Numbered from the stretch's first letter, positions 26,701 to 38,925 are shown. The stretch is 64,000 nucleotides of DNA from Castanea sativa (GCF_040712315.1 NC_134013.1:62161001-62225000); one strand, 5' to 3'. Numbers and translations: made by a program. The notes: generated from the sequence alone by a model not told the origin.

Positions 26701-29700
26701 CGCTTATGTAATAATATTTAACAAGCTAACTAAATAAATCAAACTAGTAGGTGTTTATAATATATACATTCAAATTGCTTAAATTCAAAAGTGATAATAT
26801 ATTACAAATGACCCAAAAATAATAATTTTTTTCATCATATTGCCTAATCAACCCCATTTAAGTCAATGCTATCATCACGTTTATCATTTTGCAAACTTAT
26901 TTCTTCATTAAAATTTTCTTCATCATCATTAACATTTACCATCTTGTCTTGTTTTAAAAAAAAAAAAAAAAATCTTCTTGGCATTCTAGTTTCTTGGACT
27001 TATAACAATAATGACAAAAATAAAAAATAACTATATTTTCAATTAATATCTTATTCATAGTATAGAAAATAAATGTGTAAATATTAAAGTGAAGTGTAAG
27101 TGTGTACTGTGTAGTCCAAATTTTGTAGGAGAAAGAGTGGGGAAAACAAAACTTATGAATATGTTATTTTATTAGGCAAAATTAAGTAACCTAATAATTT
27201 TGTGTTAAAAACAAATCTAACAACTTATTTTAGATTCAAATAAAAATATAAATTTTAACAAAAAAAATCACATTTTAAAGCATTTGTTGTCTATGTATCG
27301 TATGATACATACGATTTTACAATATAATACGATGCATACGATATGCACATTGTATCGTACGATTCATGAGCACTTACGATATGTTGATACGATACGGAAC
27401 TTTTTACGCACAATACCATGCACAATCCCATACATATTGTACAATACGTATCGCTTAATTTACGATATTGACAACTATGCTCCTACTAATGTTATTTTTG
27501 GCCTTCCTCTATCTTTTTTTCGTTCCCTCAACTTCAATCAACTCACACTCCCTCATTAATTGGTAGGTTTAAATTATATGAACACTGTATTCAAAGGAAA
27601 AAGGCAAGCTTAAGTCATTAGGTCCCAAACTGGCTAAGGCAGACAAATTAGCTGAACCCAACCCAGCTATAAGCCAAGATGTACAAACGCATTAAGAATT
27701 CCACCACAGGCCTAACAACAAAGATGCCTAGAATATACATCATAATCATCACCATAATCTTCATTTCAACAAAAAGGACTTCTTTTTGTAACTTTTATAT
27801 CACCAAGTAAGGAAATTACTAGAAACTTTACAGTAGGAATAAAAGAGAGATATCCGTGTGAACAAACCTCTACCGTCCGAAGTTCATTGAGAAGAGACTC
27901 TGATGGATTTGTAATTGTTAAGAATATATTAGAGCGCTGCAATATAAAAGGCAAAAGGTCAATATCAGATTGAAGACACTATAAAAGATATCAAAACACG
28001 TGCTACATATTACATAATAACAATAAGCACTTACATAGCAATCGACAAGTTTTTGAAGTTCAAACTGTACTTTCCCTAGCATTAGCAAAATTCTACCTGT
28101 TGATAAATGTGTACCAATTACAGCACAAGCCATAGAAGGCTTAGAAAATCAAAAATTCAAAGTCACCCCCCCCCCCCCCAAACGGTGGGCAAAAAAGGAA
28201 AAACAAAGTCATAAAAGTTTTGATTTATTTACCACTTTCTTCATCGTCATGTAATGTGGTCTTCTCCAATAGACAATTCCCCATTTCCCGCAGTGACTCT
28301 GAGAATTCTGAGAGTGCAGTTGGAGTCAAAAAGGAGACCTCAATGATGATAAGCTAAAGAAGTAATATATGACACTGCAGACTTCATGTATCAAGTATAA
28401 TTAAAGGGAAAAGTTAACGGATGCCCTAAGACATTGGTTTAGGAACTATTTTTAGAAACTTTTTATGGTAAAAGAAAAAAGTAACTAATTTTTTGACAAC
28501 TTTTTATATTTCCCATAAAAGTGGTATCAAAACTTTCTTAAATTGGTCCATTAATAAATGCCCCAAGGGCACCCATTAACTGGATCCAAGAGGAAGGTTT
28601 TATTAGAGAAGGTGCAACATGTCAAAAAATGATCCACGACGAGCAGATGTGTGATATATAGGTACACAACTACACATTCAACTTAGAGTTATTTCTGTTT
28701 GGTGCCAAGGTTACTCAGAACTTTCAAATTAGTTTGTGTTTCAAATATGGCTATTTGGTCAGAAAAATACCACAGAGAACGTAGCCATATTGATGTTATC
28801 AAAAAGCATACCGGTTTTATTAATAAAAAAAATCATATATGACCTGTACGATACACATGAAGGTAGTAAATGATTACCATATGCACTATTTGCAGTGGCA
28901 GCAGCTGCGGAAAGTAAGCTATCGTAGCAATTTCTCATCTCTTGCATGTCCTGCAAATATGAAATATAACAATGATGAAAATAGTCTCATTAAGGGAGCT
29001 AGATGGCAAACAAAAACCATTCACTTTCCACAAGTTACCGCATAAGAATGAGTTTTCATTGGTCAATAATTAAATGTAAAGACATGAAGTAATAAAATAT
29101 GCACTTGTGTTATGGAACGTTACTCTTGCTGACCTCAGTAACCTTAGTCAAAATTATTTCAAAATTGTGTTCAATCTATTTGCCCTTGATTATTTCAAAA
29201 TTACCTATGCAATGTACTGCATAAATAACTTATTAATCATGCAAATAAGCTTTTTTATAAAGTTTCTTTTCCTGAAAATATCTCTTGCCGTGCATTTCTA
29301 TCAAAGGATTAAAATCCACAATTTAACAAACAAACATAATTTTGGAATAACCCTCACACTTCACTGAGTATAATAGTAAATTATAGGAAGAAAAAAAAAA
29401 ACAAAAAAACACCCCTAAAGTTTGGGCTAATACCAGGTACTACCAAGACTTTTAAAAAATATCCAATTTTCTCCTTAAGCACAAATGACACTTAACACCA
29501 CTTGAAAGCTCCATGCCCCCTCAAGTCCTTAATTTTTCCTTCCAAAGACTAGTCTTGCTTGAACAAGTCTCACAATGACTACATTATATCAATTATATAC
29601 GCAAGGGAGTGTCTGGTTAGACAAATAGCAGACATTGACAGAGATGGAGAAGGAAGTAAGAGGAACATGAGAATTTTCAAACAGCATTAAGTGACATTTG

Positions 29701-30479
29701 TGCTGAGAGAGCAAATTGAATACTTTCAGGAAGAAAACAAAAAATTGATAGTACCCGGCATTAGCCCAAACATCAGGAATATTTTTTATTTTTTTATTGT
29801 AATTACCCTAAATTAAATATAAACTCACAATTTAAAAGAGGATATTGGGAACCCATATTATAATTATGACATAGTATATTATTATTATTATTTTTTTTTT
29901 TTAGCTCCAACTAGCACTATTTCTTTTTTCTTTTTTTGGAGAGAACCACTGTTCCAAAATCAAACCTGACCATTCCATACCTAGAAAACACTCAAAAGCC
30001 ATTACCAGATTGCAATAATTTCTCAAAATGATAACACAAACTAATCCTTCACCACCTCATTTGAATCCGAAATAATTCATATTAATTAAACCGTAATTTT
30101 CTTCTATAATTCAAAATAAAATTTCAGCAATTAGACGGAGATTTTAGGGAAAGATGTTCAATTCACTGCCAAATCTAATCTTTAAGTTCAGCTTGAATTT
30201 TTTTTTTTTTAAAAAGCTTTCAATTAACTCTGAAGCATAAAAACAATTTACAAACAAAAATTCAAAACCTAACTTAAAAATAAAAAAAAAAAATGTTTGA
30301 CATTGAATACCGTTATGGATGTGGCAAAAGTTCAAAGTTAGAAGAGTAGTTTGGAAAGTAAGTACCTGAGCAGCCTGAGCGAGCTCATCCAAGTGTGCCG
30401 AAGGTTGAAACTCTCTTTTCTCTTTCGCATCGTTTTTGTGAAGTGCCAATCTCCGAAGCTTTCCAAGCGAGGACTTCAT
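23711..30479 (-). CDS. At2g33490-like protein (BAR-like N-terminus, Ser/Pro-rich tail)
   Basis: Ten coding exons: 30479-30366, 28950-28878, 28307-28233, 28096-28035, 27936-27868, 26225-26197, 26121-25914, 25798-25571, 25169-25125, 24751-23711. They total 1944 nt (647 residues), with GT/AG borders throughout. The start MKSSLGKLRRLALHK is the third-position choice; an upstream in-frame ATG at 30512 precedes it, but homologues begin MK(T/S)SL(R/G)(R/K)LR. Residues 1 to about 250 are the helical, BAR-like part (AHLDELAQAAQ, YDSLLSAAAATANSAY, GRILLMLGKVQFELQKLVD, QSRSLLTQAARHHAAQ). Then comes an acidic linker (GLEEDDGGDGE) and a Ser/Pro-rich tail with repeated SPLP, SFSIP and LHELPRPP motifs. Arabidopsis At2g33490 is catalogued as a hydroxyproline-rich family protein. 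A BAR-type domain implies membrane-curvature binding, which is inference. The last exon may instead splice at CGAG/GTGAGT (23719) to a short exon near 23365-23290. Confidence 0.9.
26515..27479. mobile_element. hAT-like non-autonomous element in intron 5, rich in CGATAC words
   Basis: Inverted ends CATAGTTATCAAAAC and, reversed, CATAGTTGTCAATAT lie between near-identical 8-bp repeats CTTCTACT (26507-26514) and CTCCTACT (27480-27487). The 965-bp body sits in the intron between exons 27868 and 26225. Its subterminal parts are packed with GTATCG/CGATAC words in both orientations (26555-26600 and 27293-27470). There is no transposase frame. Confidence 0.7.
28413..28580. mobile_element. MITE in intron 2 of the At2g33490-like gene
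   Basis: Inverted ends GTTAACGGATGCCCTA (28413) and, reversed, GTTAATGGGTGCCCTT (28580). The inner text 'ttttttgacaactttttatattt' recurs at about 32938-32960 and inverted near 33400, so the family has at least three relics in the window. Confidence 0.6.
28951..30365 (-). other. Intron 1 of the At2g33490-like gene
   Basis: A 1.4-kb first intron with donor CAG/GTACTT. It contains a diverged 'acccctaaagtttgggctaa' repeat (29405-29500) and long T/A runs. No nested gene is seen. Confidence 0.7.
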
Positions 30480-31988
30480 TTTTTTTTTTTCCCCGCGATA
30501 CAAACAAAACAAAACAAAAAAAAAAAAACCCTAAAAGATGTGCAAAAAGCCGGAGAGCAACAGAGCCTCCAACAAAAACCAAATTACCTTGGAATTCAAT
30601 ATCCCAGTCTTCTTCTTAAGCTTCCCAAATCTACGAGCAGAAAAGTTCGGATTTCATTTCTTATATTTCAACGGCATTCAAAATAAAAATAATAGTGCTC
30701 TTTTTTTTTCTTTTTTCTTTTTTTTTGGGTCAAAACGACTCGTAACAGATCAGAGAAGAAAACGAATGAAGCCTAATGAGAAAACGAAACGAATGAGAAA
30801 AAGAGAAAAATTACAAAAAATATATGGAAAAATAGTGGGTAATTCTATTATGTTATTCCGGAATATGAAAAGTCACCGTTGATAATGAGACACGTGTATA
30901 TAAAGGGGTAATTTGGGAATGTGAACACTTTGACGGTTTAGATTTTGACAAATGGACGGTGGAGAAAAGGTTGGATTGTATTTAAGTAAGTGAGAGAGTA
31001 TGGGATTGAGAAAAAAAAGAAAGACTGACATTATGGTACATGTTAGTGTACATATTCGTTCGTTCGTTCGTTCGTTCATACACATGGAGCATTAAATAAA
31101 GTCAGAGATCCTCCGCTTCTCTACTTTGAATAACTGTGGCGTTACGCGCGCGTGTAGGGATTTTAGTGGACTCGCTGCCAGAGAGTTATAATTTTTCTTT
31201 AGCACTCTGGATTTCGAGGACCAAAAGAGAAACTTGGCCAACTCAACTATTATAAAAATGTATTATGATCTTTTTAGTAATGTTAGGGCATTTGTATAAA
31301 GTTTATATACTTCCTTAAAAAAAAATTTATGCTCGTACAAATATTTATGTATATTTTAGTATAAAAACTTTTTTTTTTTATTTAGATACTCAGTTTTCAA
31401 AACATCTCATATCAGATTATCTATTTTATACTATATTTTATTAAAATATCAAATTTTCTTAATTATTTATTTTTCCTCACATACAACAATCATCATCCAC
31501 TCTTTTCTTTCATCTTCGAAATATATAAATAAATGATAAAAAAATTAAATACAAAATGAATAGTATCAATGCAAATTTACACTAGTTACAACCATATATT
31601 TATTCACAAATTTTGCATAGTATGATGTGGGTGAATTTTGAACTTAGTTGACTAAAATGTAATACTTTTCTATTATATAAGCACTTATGAAAGTACTCTT
31701 CCATACATGAATATTTGCACAACATTTTTCATAATAGTTAAGTTCACAAACTTTTACTATTTCTTTTATAAACCTATCACTTATATCACTTTTAATAGTT
31801 AAGTCAATAATTATGAAAAGTTTCACTTATATTGCTTTATTTTCCTACTACTAACAATCTATCGTGTCAATGACTATGAAAATTTTATGACAAGTTTTGT
31901 CAAATTTGTTGTTTATAGATTTTCTCAATTATTTTAGTGGTTTTAGTTTGCTACAAAAAATAAAGGGAAATTTTAATGAATGTTCTAA
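30480..31988. other. Upstream region of the At2g33490-like gene
   Basis: Should contain the promoter. It has a (CGTT)n microsatellite at 31054-31078 and T-rich runs. No convincing second gene; the plus-strand frames here are A-rich low complexity. Confidence 0.5.
31054..31078. repeat. (TTCG)n microsatellite
   Basis: About six tandem TTCG units. Confidence 0.95.
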
Positions 31989-32876
31989 GTCCTTGTTTGG
32001 GAGGAGAGAATGGAAAGAAATTAAATATATATATATATATATATATAATATTCTTCCCTTCCCTTCTCTTGTTTGAAAGTTTTAATGGAGGGAATGAAAA
32101 ATTCATTCCCTTATTTGGAAGTTTAAGTGAGAGGGAATGGAACGGAATAGGTAGGAGGAAACACTCATTCCTCTCTATTCCTTTAAAATCTCCAATTTTT
32201 ATTCTCCCTAAAATTAGGATGAATGGGATGAAATTAAATTAGATTTAATGAATTTTTTACTAAAACTTCTAAAATACCCCTATATATACAACTATTAATT
32301 TTAAAGTAGAGGTTTAATAGTAATATTGTCAAAAAGTGATTTCATTTCATTCCCTCTATGTTACTCCAAAACAAAATTACTTACATTCAATTCATTTCCA
32401 TTCATTTATTTTAAAACATCCAATCAAAGTTACTTAATTTCATTTCATTCCATTCCATTCATTTCCTTTACTTAAAAACATTTTCACTCTATTTATTTTT
32501 ATGAAAAACCTTGTACAAAAATAATTTTCCTTTTTTTAGTATTTGGTAGCATTAGAAAAAATTAGTCAACGAAAAACTATCTTCAGTCAATAAAAAAATA
32601 ATAACTTATTTTTAGAAATTGTTTTCCGCTAATTTTTTTTGGAAAACAACTCCATTGCATAGTAAACTAAATAAGATAAGTTAGAATTTTTAACTTATTT
32701 AAGGTTGCTACCAAACATAGAAAAATTAGATAGTTTTATAGAAAATACTTTTTGAAAAATGACTCATTTTCAAGAAAATATATTATCACTAAAACAAACA
32801 GAGCATTAATTTATATTCCCTTATGGTCATTCTATTCCATTATATTCCACTCTCTTATAAACTTCCAAACGAAGTC
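31989..32876. mobile_element. PIF/Harbinger-like element with TAA target site
   Basis: Ends GTCCTTGTTTGGGAGG and, reversed, GACTTCGTTTGGAAG are flanked by TAA on both sides (31986-31988, 32877-32879). The 888-bp body has mirrored 'attccctt/aagggaat' and 'attcatt' words and probably a further nested insertion near 32480-32810. It is not coding. Confidence 0.65.
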
Positions 32877-32879
32877 TAA

Positions 32880-34138
32880 GGGTATTAATTTAAGAATTAT
32901 TTTTAGAAATATTTTATAAGAAAATGATAAAGTAATAAATTTTTTGACAGTTTTTTATATTTTTCATGAAAGTGATGTCGAAACTTTTTTAATATGGTTT
33001 ATTAATAAGAATCATGTTAACAGATACTTTTAGGGCAATTGTTAATAAATAACTAGCCTCATCACATGTGTTTTGCGCGTGCGATGAGACTTTTTTTTAG
33101 TGGTCTTATTCTGTAAAAAAAAATTGTATTTAATTATTTTATATATATAATTTTTATTTTAAAAATATAATTTATAAGTGAATAAATTAATTTAAAAATT
33201 AATAGGAGAGTGGTCATATTTTTCAGGCAATGTTTTAGTAGGAGTTAGAGTTGCATTTTTACCGGATTGTCCGTTAGTTTTGTCTCTACTTAAACATAGG
33301 ATTGTATGAGCATTTTTTAACTTAAAAATGAGAAATCCAAATAGAGAAAGCCCCTTAAATAGTAGTATAAATAATAAGAAAGTTTTGACATTACTTTCAT
33401 GAAAAATATAAAAAACTGTCAACAATATTTATATATACTACTATTTAAGCGGCTGCACCTGTTTTGAGTAGATTTTTTTTTGTTCCAAAATACCCCTACA
33501 CCCCTAGGTTTAAGTAGAGATAGAACTAAATGATAGTTTGGTAAAAGATTTTTTCTTCTTTTGTCTAAAATACCCCTACAATCTATGTTTAAGTAGGAGC
33601 AAAACTTGGTAAAAATTGTTTTTTAACTTTCACGTAAAACACTATCTACAAAGTAGGAGCACACTTCCAGTACACTTATGTTAGCTTTCAAACTCAAATT
33701 GTTTCTTCTTTAGTTATGTAATTCTCTCAATTCTGTGTTTTCAAACTCCTTTCACCCACCTTTTTACTTTAGATTTCAATACAAACGACAACAACAATAG
33801 CATAGATTTGCGGTAAGCTTTTTCTTATATCAAATCTCAGCCCTCTCTCTCTGTATGCATGAAGTTCGTTTCCCTCATGTTCATTTTTTAAGTCTGAATT
33901 TTTTTTTTGGTCAACATCAAACAGGTTCTATTATATGTATAGGTTTTTTTTTTGCCACCAAGCTTAATGCCTTGCCATCATAACGCTCAGGGTTGAAGAT
34001 TGTTTCCCTCAAGTTAGTAACGTTTGTGTTTTTTTTTTAATGGTTATGTCTGTGTAAATTTTTTGGCGTGTGCATATTCCCTAGATCTTGTTGGTTCTCA
34101 AGAATTGACTTCTTAAATAATTTTTGAACTTTATCTTG
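32880..34138. other. Spacer with MITE and Helitron-like relics
   Basis: Contains a decayed relative of the 28413 MITE (about 32880-33045), a Helitron-like hairpin end at 33052-33090, and an inverted fragment near 33380-33425. The direct repeat 'aaaatacccctaca' occurs at about 33490 and 33570. No gene is seen. Confidence 0.45.
33052..33090 (-). repeat. Helitron-like 3' terminal hairpin
   Basis: Read on the minus strand it is a GC-rich hairpin (GTCTCATCGCACGCGC ... TGTGATGAG) followed by CTAG and T, the arrangement of a Helitron 3' end (hairpin, CTRR, host T). A similar one is at 41657-41695. Confidence 0.4.
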
Positions 34139-35170
34139 CAGTGGCGGCTCCAGGATTGTTTCTCAGGGTGTTCCTCAGTGGGCTTGCTCTGTTATAATTT
34201 TTTTTCTTCAGATTCTCTGTTACAATTTTTTCCTTTTTAGATTTAAGTTTGAATTTTTTTTAGCTTTTTCTTTTTGCTTGAAAGCAATGTTATGAATATT
34301 GTTTTAGACCATGTTTCGGTTTGTTTAGTAGAATGGAATATTTCGGTATAGATTTATTTCGACGTACCATTTCAGAGTGTTCGGGATTTCTAAAAAAAAT
34401 TAAAAATAATATATATTTATATTTTCTTATACAACATAAAATTATTGATCCAAATAAGTGAACCTCAAATAAAACAAATCATTTAGTTTTTCTTTTTTGA
34501 CACTCAAATCATTAAGTTATTACATGACAATTACTGTTTTAGAATATTAAAACATAGATATGTAATTATATAATGAAAAACAACAACAAAAAATAATACA
34601 ATAAGAGTGTATATATGTATATCATATTGGGAAGAGGCAAGACTCAATAAATAAGTTTGAAATCAAAATATTTTGTTAGCTTTTTGAGTTTTGTCACGTG
34701 GGTGGGATTAGCAAGCTAAAAGTCTAAAAAACAAACTAAAGAAAAAACTTGACAAAGCAAAAACTAGAGTAAAAAAAGAAAGAAGAGGTAGACTAGTAGA
34801 ACGTCTGAGACGAAGCAAAGAAGATGAAAAGGAAGAAGAAGAAAGGGCGACCTTTGCGATAGTTGGATTTGTTTTTAGGCATTCGACGCGAATAATGACA
34901 TGCTGTGCTGACAAATTTGTTAGTTTAAAAGTTTTTCTTTTTTTCTTCTAAAAATTGGTACCAGCCAAAATGTAACAAATAATCTACCAAAATTTAATTT
35001 TATTGATATAAAAAAATTTTGAGAGTATTCCTAATTTTTTTTTTAGGGTGTTCCTAATTTTTTTTTTAAAGGTGGATAAATAAAATTTTATTATTATATA
35101 TATAAAAAAAAAAAAATTCAGGTCAGGGTGGTCCTGGGACCACCCTGACCTATATGTGGCGCCGCCACTG
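34139..35170. mobile_element. Non-autonomous hAT element with perfect 8-bp TSD
   Basis: Ends CAGTGGCGGCTCCAGG and, reversed, CAGTGGCGGCGCCACA. The direct repeat TTATCTTG sits on both sides (34131-34138 and 35171-35178). The right end has a near-perfect 32-bp palindrome at 35120-35151 next to a GTGGC...GCCAC hairpin, matching the left end of the copy at 6419. It is 1032 bp with no transposase. Confidence 0.85.
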
Positions 35171-35269
35171 TTATCTTGAATGTATTCTTAGTTTGGGAGA
35201 CTAGAATTCGGCTTAGTTGAATTACTTCATGTAAACAATTATAAATAGGCACATTGTAACCTAATCTTT

Positions 35270-36115
35270 TTGCTGCAACGTTGATGGTTCTTTTTTTTTT
35301 TTTGCTTGAAGTTGCAAAAAAATAGGAAACCAACATTGATGGTTATCTTATCTTTTCTTATATTTTTTAATTTTTCTTTTCTTTTATTATATTATTATCT
35401 TACCTTATCTTCTCTTTTTTTTTTTTGCTTGAATTAGTTGCAAACAAAAAAAATTAAACCAACGTTGATGGTTTTTTTTTTTTTTTGTGCTTGAAATTGC
35501 AAAAAAAAAAAAGGAAACCAACGTTGATGGTTTTTTTTTTTTTTTGTGCTTGAAATTGCAAAAAAAAAAAAGGAAACCAACGTTGATGGTTTTTTTTTTT
35601 TTTGCTTGAAGTTGCAAAAAAATAGAAAACCAACGTTGATGGTTATCTTATCTTTTCTTATATTTTTTTTTATTTTTCTTTTCTTTTATTATATCATTAT
35701 CTTACCTTATCTTCTCTTTTTATTTTTGCTTGAAGTTGCAAATAAAAAAAAAAAAAAAGAAACCAACGTTGATGGTTTTTTTTTTTTTTTGCTTGAAATT
35801 GCAAAAAAAAAAAGAAAAGGAAACCAACGTTGATAGTTTTTTTTTTGCTTGAAGTTGCAAAAAATTAAGAAACCAACGTTGATGGTTATCTTATCTTTTC
35901 TTATATTTTTTTTATTTTTATTTTCTTTTATTATATCATTATCTTACATTATCTTCTCTTTTTTTTTTTGCTTGAAGTTGCAAACAAAAAAAATTAAACC
36001 AACGTTCATGGTTTTTTTTTTTTGCTTGAAGTTGCAAATAAAAAAAGGAAACCAACGTTGATGGTTTTTTTTTGCTTGAAGTTGCAAAAAAATAGGAAAC
36101 CAACATTGATGGGTG
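35270..36115 (+). repeat. Tandem array of a CCAACGTTGATGG unit, forward arm
   Basis: About twelve copies of AACCAACGTTGATGGTT + T-run + GCTTGAAGTTGC + A-run, at about 35277, 35328, 35457, 35516, 35577, 35629, 35762, 35824, 35872, 35998, 36052 and 36100. Unit length is 48-130 bp. A longer block starting 'ttatcttatcttttcttatatt' is interposed three times (about 35343, 35643, 35886). Open frames through it are Lys/Phe homopolymers and not genes. Confidence 0.9.
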
Positions 36116-36604
36116 TTTAAGTATTTTCTCTAATTAATGACTATTTTTTAAACAATAGGAATGATATATATATTGATTTTTTTTCTTTGTGGTTATCAGG
36201 TTTGGCTCATTATTTTAGTGTATGTGTTCTAAATGGTGCCCTCTCTTCCTCTTATTATTTTTGTTTGTTGTTTTTCTTACATTTAAACCTTACTCTCTTT
36301 TTAGGGTGACATATCAACAATTTGGTTAGATTGCGTAGCAGACACATTGGATGAATTCGGGTGAACGAAATGGTAGTCAATCTATAAAGTAGTTGTTAGA
36401 AAACATTTTTTGTAATATAAATATCCTACCTTATGAAATTTAATATTGTTCTTTTTTGTGCCTTTCATTGCACATTTGATGACTTTGTAAGTAATTGTCA
36501 TATATGCAAATTTGCTAAAGCAAGAATGATACTATATAACTTATCTATAAGGATAAAATTTTAAAATTGTGGTGAAAATTGCCAATATGAATTTGCATCA
36601 ACGT

Positions 36605-36910
36605 TTTTTTTTTTTTTTAGGGTAGTCAGTCCTTTAACGTTGCTTTCCTATTTTTTGCAACTTCAAAAAAAAAAAAAAAACCATCACCATTGGTTTCCTA
36701 TTTTTTTGCAACTTCAAGCAACAAAAAAAAACCATCAACGTTGGTTTCCCTTCTTCTTTTTTTTTTGCAACTTCAAGAAAAAAAAATCCATCAACATTGG
36801 TTTCCTATTTTTTTGCAAGTTCAAGCAAAAAAAAAAAAAACCATCAACGTTGGTTTCCTTTTTTTTTTTTTTTTTTTTTTGCAACTTCAAGCAAAAAAAA
36901 AATCCATATT
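36605..36910 (-). repeat. Same tandem unit, inverted arm
   Basis: About five copies of the same unit in reverse complement ('ttgcaacttcaagc' + A-run + 'ccatcaacgttggtttcc'), at about 36635, 36683, 36731, 36790 and 36841. They oppose the array at 35270-36115, with about 490 bp of ordinary sequence between. Confidence 0.9.
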
Positions 36911-36930
36911 TTTTAGGTATTTTAATAATA

Positions 36931-37227
36931 CTAGCCTTTGAACACGCGCTCACGCGTGTGCTCAGAGGCTTTTCTATTTTTTGGGTAAATGTTAATTTAG
37001 AGCATTCATTATAATATCTGATTATTACATTTTTCAATCACCAAAAAAACTTAGGGGTGTGATGAAAGATTATTTCAACAAACATATTTTTCATCACACT
37101 CCTAAGTTTTTTTTTTGTAATTGAAAAATGTAATAATTAGAGATTATAATGAATATTCTAAATTAACATTTACCCAAAAAATAAAAAAGCCTCTGAGTAC
37201 GCGCGTGAGCGTGTGTTCAGAGGCTAG
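36931..37227. mobile_element. Foldback element made of two opposed Helitron-like 3' ends
   Basis: Arms at about 36931-37067 and 37089-37227 are near-perfect inverted repeats of ~138 bp with a ~20-nt loop. Both tips show a GC-rich hairpin (CCTCTGAGCACACGCG / CGCGTGTTCA) followed by CTAG-T facing outward. It inserted in AT-rich sequence next to the 36605-36910 array. Confidence 0.7.
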
Positions 37228-37446
37228 TTAATTTATTATTCTCTTAATAAAATATTTATAAAAATAATTCTAAAAACACCCGTTAATATGACAAATATAT
37301 ATATGACTACTAATTACTCCTCTCACGCGCGTGTTCAGAGGTTAATTAATGTATTATTCTCTTAATAAAATATTTATAAAAATAATTCTAGGAGCACCCG
37401 TTAATATCACAAATATATACATATATGACTACTAATTACTCCTCTC
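37213..37446. repeat. Tandem duplication, 118-bp period
   Basis: 'gtgttcagagg.tagttaat' starts at 37213 and again at 37331. The copies then track each other through 'aataaaatatttataaaaata' to 'ctaattactcctctc'. The first copy shares its start with the foldback arm tip. Confidence 0.85.
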
Positions 37447-37984
37447 CTGGCTATTTCCATGACTCAAAACGATGATTGACGATGAGTTGTAGGATAATAA
37501 TGTATTTTATGTGGGGCCATAGGAGATCGTGAAAATCATAGACCGAGAAAAGAAGGGAATGACTCGGACGGTTCAGATCTGGGATGGAGAATGACGTGGC
37601 AGGGAGAGAATGAGACACGTGGTGGGGATGGTAATAGATCATAGATCCTTTTGTGTGAGTGAGCGAGCGAGCGAGCGAGTTACCTTGTTCCAAGTTCCAG
37701 TTGTAAAAAAAATGAATGAAACAGTCAAAGTCAGATGTTGCTGACAAGGAAAGCAAAAGAAAGAAGCAGTTCTAGAACAGAACGAAAACTGTATGTTTGC
37801 TTTGACCGTTGATAGGTGGGTCAGTCCTCCACTTCCGCTCTCATTGCTCATAATAATAATAATTAAAAAAATTGCTCTATTTTACCACTTTAACCCTCCA
37901 ATTTTGTTTGAATTTTGAAATGACTTGCAACCTACCACTACTTTACTACTAGTACTTAATACATTTTGGACGGTACCACTTAAA
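37447..37984. other. Spacer, no gene seen
   Basis: Less AT-rich than its surroundings, with a (GAGC)n-type run at 37660-37679 and several ORF-like stretches without a recognisable protein. Possibly part of an unannotated promoter; nothing firm. Confidence 0.35.
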
Positions 37985-38925
37985 ATTCTTTTAAGAGTTT
38001 CTTCATTCTTTTTGTACGTGTTGAAAATAGTATTAAAAAAAAAAATAATAGTGGGTTAATTTCATATTAAAAAATAAGTGTGAGTTAAAAAAATTTAAAA
38101 TTTATATTGTGTATTTAAGAGTAATGTCATTTAAATATATATTACTGTAAGTTTTTTTAAGACCTTATTTATTCTTCTTGTGTGTATTAAAAATATTTAG
38201 TATTCTAAAAAAAAAACTTTTGCACATCACTTTTTTTTTTTTTGGATGAAGATTATTTATTTGTAATTTGTCAAATATACCCTATGTTATCAGGCTATTT
38301 AATTAATAGGATAATGTTAAAAACTGGACCAAACTAGTTGGTTGAATTGGGAATTAAGCACTAATTTGGTTCGGTAAAAATCCTTAAAATTGATAAAAAA
38401 AAAAATGAAAGTTGAGATTGAAAATGATTTTTTAACAGTAGCGATTTTTAAGAAATTCTTTAAGAGTTTCTTCCTTCTTTTGTACGTGTTAAAAATATTT
38501 AGTATTTAAAAAAAATAGTGGGTTAACTTCTTGGAAAATAAATGTGAGTTAAAAAAGTTTAAAGTCTATACTGTGTATTTAAGAGTTATGTCATTTTAAA
38601 TATACATCACTGTAAGTATTTTTAAGACCTTCTTCCCTCTTCTCGTGTGTGTATTAAAAATATTTAATATTCTAAAAAAAAAGCTTTTGCACATCACTTT
38701 TTTTTGGATGAAGATTATTTATTTGTAATTTGTCAAATATACCCTATGTTATTAGGCTATTTAATTAATAGGATAATGTTAAAAACTGGGCCAAACTAGT
38801 TGGTTGAATTGGAAAATGAGCACTAATTCGGTTCGGTAAAAATCCTTAAAACCGATAAAAAAAAATGAAAGCTGAGATCGAAAATGATTTTTTAACAGTA
38901 GCGATTTTTAAAACCATGATTAATA
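37985..38925. repeat. Tandem duplication, ~468-bp period
   Basis: Copy 1 (about 37985-38452) and copy 2 (about 38453-38925) both start 'ttctttTAAGAGTTTCTTC' and end 'aacagtagcgatttttaa'. They share blocks such as 'ttgtcaaatataccctatgtta' and 'aactagttggttgaattgg'. Differences are scattered substitutions and homopolymer lengths. Confidence 0.9.

Noticed and set aside
35546..36061. Lys/Phe-rich frames in the tandem array
   Set aside because: They are translations of A- and T-runs in the repeat.
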